Assembly: GCA_012729555.1 (NCBI GenBank)
Contig: JAAYCX010000012.1
Coordinates: 150,519 to 214,518, forward strand
DNA from: Acidobacteriota bacterium
Lineage (GTDB): Bacteria > Acidobacteriota > UBA6911
DNA length: 64,000 bases
Direction: 5' to 3'
The position numbers were made by a program, and so were the translations under genes. The notes below the pieces were generated by a model. The model searched no databases, was not told the DNA's origin, and saw only the letters and a program-made list of their open reading frames with translations. Every line of letters begins with the position of its first letter. Position 1 is the stretch's first letter. Shown here in pieces: positions 62,182 through 64,000 of the stretch.

Positions 62182-63144
62182 ATGCCGAAACCTCTCGTCC
62201 ATACCCTGAAGCTGCTTTTTACCATACTTCTGCTCTGGCTGGTTTTCAAATCGGTCGACGTGTCCCGGGTGGCCCGGGGCCTGGGGGCGTTTCCGGCCGG
62301 AACCCTGGCCCTGCTCCTCGCGGCCCTGTGGGGGAGCCAGCTGCTCTGTTCCGAGCGCTGGCGCATCCTCGCGGGCGCCCTCGGCATGCGCGGCCGCTAT
62401 CTCGAATTCGTCCAGATCTATTTCGCGGGGATGTTCTTCAACATCGGCCTCCCTTCCCTCGTCGGCGGCGACGCCGTCAAGGCCTGGATCATCAGCCGGA
62501 AAGCCGGGAAGCCGCTGCTGCAGGGGCTGGCCTCGGTCCTGCAGGACCGCGCGGCGGGTCTCGTCACCCTGCTTCTGTACGGGTCGATCGCCATCGGCCT
62601 GCGCCCCTTCGCATGGAACGGGCTCCCCCTCGGAACCCTCTATCTCGGCGCCTGGGCAGGGGTCGCGGCCGTCCTGGCCCTGGTCCTGAAGGGGGGAACG
62701 ATCCGCCGGAAACTGGAGGAGCGGGTGCGCGCCCCCCGGGCCCGCAAAGCGCTGGGTTACCTGGGCGATTTTCACCGGGCGCTCGCGCTCGAGGAGGTCG
62801 GGAAAGGGGCGGTCTGGCGCGTCACGGCCTACTCCTTCCTGAACTCCGCGCTGGTCCTCGGAATATTCCACCAGGTGGTCCTGGCCTCGGGCCACCGCGT
62901 CGATATGGTATCCTTTGCGGCGCTGTTCCCCCTCGTCACCCTGGCCACCATGCTCCCCGTGACGCTCAACGGGATGGGGGTGCGCGAGTGGGTTTATGTC
63001 GAGGCCCTGTTTCTGGCGGGGGTCCCGCGGGATTCCGGCCTGGTGATCTCCCTGGCCACCTCGGCGCTGATGCTCGTGTGCAACCTCGGGGGCGCCGCCT
63101 TCCTCTGGAAGGTTCCGGGCGGCCTGTCGCGAGCGCGGGAATGA
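62182..63144 (+). CDS. Lysylphosphatidylglycerol synthase TM region/UPF0104 family membrane protein
   Basis: 320 residues with about eight membrane segments. Family traits: LFTILLLWLVFKSVDVSRV, FNIGLPSLVGGDAVKAWIISR, SVLQDRAAGLVTLLLYG, and LNGMGVREWVYVEALFLAGV. The domain occurs in MprF-like lipid flippases and in stand-alone proteins that probably move lipid-linked sugars. No synthase domain is attached. ATG at 62182; no clear ribosome-binding site. Confidence 0.85.
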   Translation: MPKPLVHTLKLLFTILLLWLVFKSVDVSRVARGLGAFPAGTLALLLAALWGSQLLCSERWRILAGALGMRGRYLEFVQIYFAGMFFNIGLPSLVGGDAVKAWIISRKAGKPLLQGLASVLQDRAAGLVTLLLYGSIAIGLRPFAWNGLPLGTLYLGAWAGVAAVLALVLKGGTIRRKLEERVRAPRARKALGYLGDFHRALALEEVGKGAVWRVTAYSFLNSALVLGIFHQVVLASGHRVDMVSFAALFPLVTLATMLPVTLNGMGVREWVYVEALFLAGVPRDSGLVISLATSALMLVCNLGGAAFLWKVPGGLSRARE

Positions 63145-63237
63145 GGCGGGAGCGCCGTCCGGACCGGATCCGGACGGACCGAAACTATGCATCGAATTCT
63201 GCCGCGGAATGATGTAATCTATATGGATAGGCAAATT

Positions 63238-64000
63238 ATGAATAATGCAAACGAAGAACGACTGAAGATAGCTGTATTTATCGATTTCGACAACATCGCC
63301 ATCGGCGTGAAGCAATCGCTCGGCCGCAATTTCGACGTGGGCACGGTGCTCGAAGCCATCAAGGAAAAGGGCGAGGTCATCACCAAGATCGCCTACGGCG
63401 ACTGGAAGCGCGCGGAGGATTTCAGCCGCGCCATGACCCAGCACGCCATCCAGATGGTGCAGCGCAACCTGACCCCCGGCGGCGACAAGAACGGGGCCGA
63501 CATCGCGCTGGCGCTCGACGCGCTGGAAACGGCCTTCACCCGGGCGCACATCAACGCCTTCGTCATCGTCGGCGGCGACAGCGACTTCATCGCACTGGTG
63601 GAGAAACTCAAGCAGTACGACAAGATGGTGTTCGTGGTCGGGGGGCGCGCCTTTACCAGCGTCATCCTGCAGAAAAACTGCCACGAGTTCATCGCGTACG
63701 AAAACCTCATCGGCGTGCAGTCCGGGGCGAGAAGGTCCTCGGGGCGGACACAGGTCTCGAGTTCCACGTCGCTGCAGAGCGCGCTCCCGCTGATCCGGCG
63801 GGCCCTGAAGATCCTCTCCGACCGGGAGGTCTCCCCCCAGCTGGGGCTGCTCAAGAGCACCCTGCTGCAGCTCGACTCCACCTTTTCCGAAAGGGACTAC
63901 GGGGTCAGCAGCTTCCGTGACTTCGTCCAGAAGCTGGCCGACGCCGGGGCCATCCACCTCAAGCAGGTGGACCGGAGCCTGCTCGTGGAGTTGAAGGAGA
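63238..64000 (+). CDS. NYN (PIN-like) plus LOTUS/OST-HTH domain protein, truncated by window end
   Basis: At least 254 residues; the frame is open at the window edge. Residues 1-165 are a NYN nuclease domain (KIAVFIDFDNIAIG, GDWKRAEDF, GGDKNGADIALALDALE, FVIVGGDSDFIALVEKLK), with the acidic residues of the LabA/DUF88 RNase fold. After a Ser-rich linker, residues from about 180 (LPLIRRALKILSDREVSPQLGLLKSTLLQLD) start a LOTUS/OST-HTH RNA-binding domain. Together they suggest an RNA-processing enzyme. Start at the ATG at 63238; an in-frame ATG at 63223 adds five residues. Confidence 0.85.
   Translation, partial: MNNANEERLKIAVFIDFDNIAIGVKQSLGRNFDVGTVLEAIKEKGEVITKIAYGDWKRAEDFSRAMTQHAIQMVQRNLTPGGDKNGADIALALDALETAFTRAHINAFVIVGGDSDFIALVEKLKQYDKMVFVVGGRAFTSVILQKNCHEFIAYENLIGVQSGARRSSGRTQVSSSTSLQSALPLIRRALKILSDREVSPQLGLLKSTLLQLDSTFSERDYGVSSFRDFVQKLADAGAIHLKQVDRSLLVELKE

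Overview
This window is a GC-rich, gene-dense bacterial chromosome segment with about 66 protein-coding genes. I see no rRNA, tRNA, insertion sequence or CRISPR array. The cell looks diderm: it has a TolC-type outer-membrane channel, a lipoprotein, an exported M23 peptidase, MurG/MraY/MurJ and a TatA-type protein. It also looks anaerobic: a 2[4Fe-4S] ferredoxin, a complete hypABFCDE set for [NiFe]-hydrogenase maturation, HydE for [FeFe]-hydrogenase maturation, several radical-SAM enzymes and the electron-transfer (PyrK) form of dihydroorotate dehydrogenase. An acidobacterial or similar deep-branching anaerobic lineage would fit the gene content, but that is an inference and no marker here proves it.

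The most notable theme is selenocysteine (Sec). SelB, the Sec-specific elongation factor, is encoded at 42982-44880. Three genes are interrupted by a single in-frame TGA at exactly the position of a redox or metal-binding Cys. They are a membrane-anchored thioredoxin-like protein (motif U-P-S-C, TGA at 21950), a HesB/IscA-like protein next to it (G-G-U-S-G, TGA at 22378), and an exported UGSC-family protein with a long C-terminal domain (U-S-S-C, TGA at 29162-29160, minus strand). In all three a small stem-loop follows the TGA, with a G in the first two loop positions, as expected for bacterial SECIS elements. An annotation that treats TGA only as stop would break all three.

Layout. 0-4.3 kb: topoisomerase VI B (partial) and A, which are rare in bacteria; a GNAT enzyme; a baeRF3 protein; a P1-family peptidase. 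4.4-9.3 kb: an operon for the lipid II stage of peptidoglycan synthesis with MurG fused to HEAT-like repeats, MraY and MurJ. 9.3-21.5 kb: gpmA, ferredoxin, aminotransferase/FAH pair, M23 peptidase, nucleosidase, TPR, TolC, M28 peptidase, ZIP transporter, YtxH. 21.6-22.7 kb: two tandem selenoprotein genes closed by a strong terminator. 22.7-29.5 kb: a VapBC-like pair, radical SAM, SirB1-like, envelope proteins and the UGSC selenoprotein operon. 29.8-35.5 kb: hypABFCDE. 35.5-42.8 kb: thiE, a large TPR protein, then ffh-rpsP-khpA-rimM-trmD-rplS. 43-46.7 kb: selB, tatA, hydE, cutA. 47-57.2 kb: pyrimidine synthesis as divergent pyrRBC and pyrKDF arms, then amidase, nadE and pncB. 57.2-64 kb: pcm, arginase, a structured 360-base gap with promoter, hairpin terminator and operator before nadA-nadC, then tadA, a flippase-like membrane protein and a truncated NYN-LOTUS protein.

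A second theme is a dispersed palindrome with the core GGGGACAGTC, seen four times (3.3, 15.1, 20.2 and 21.1 kb). It always lies at gene 3' ends, and three of the four copies supply stop codons or C-terminal residues to flanking genes.
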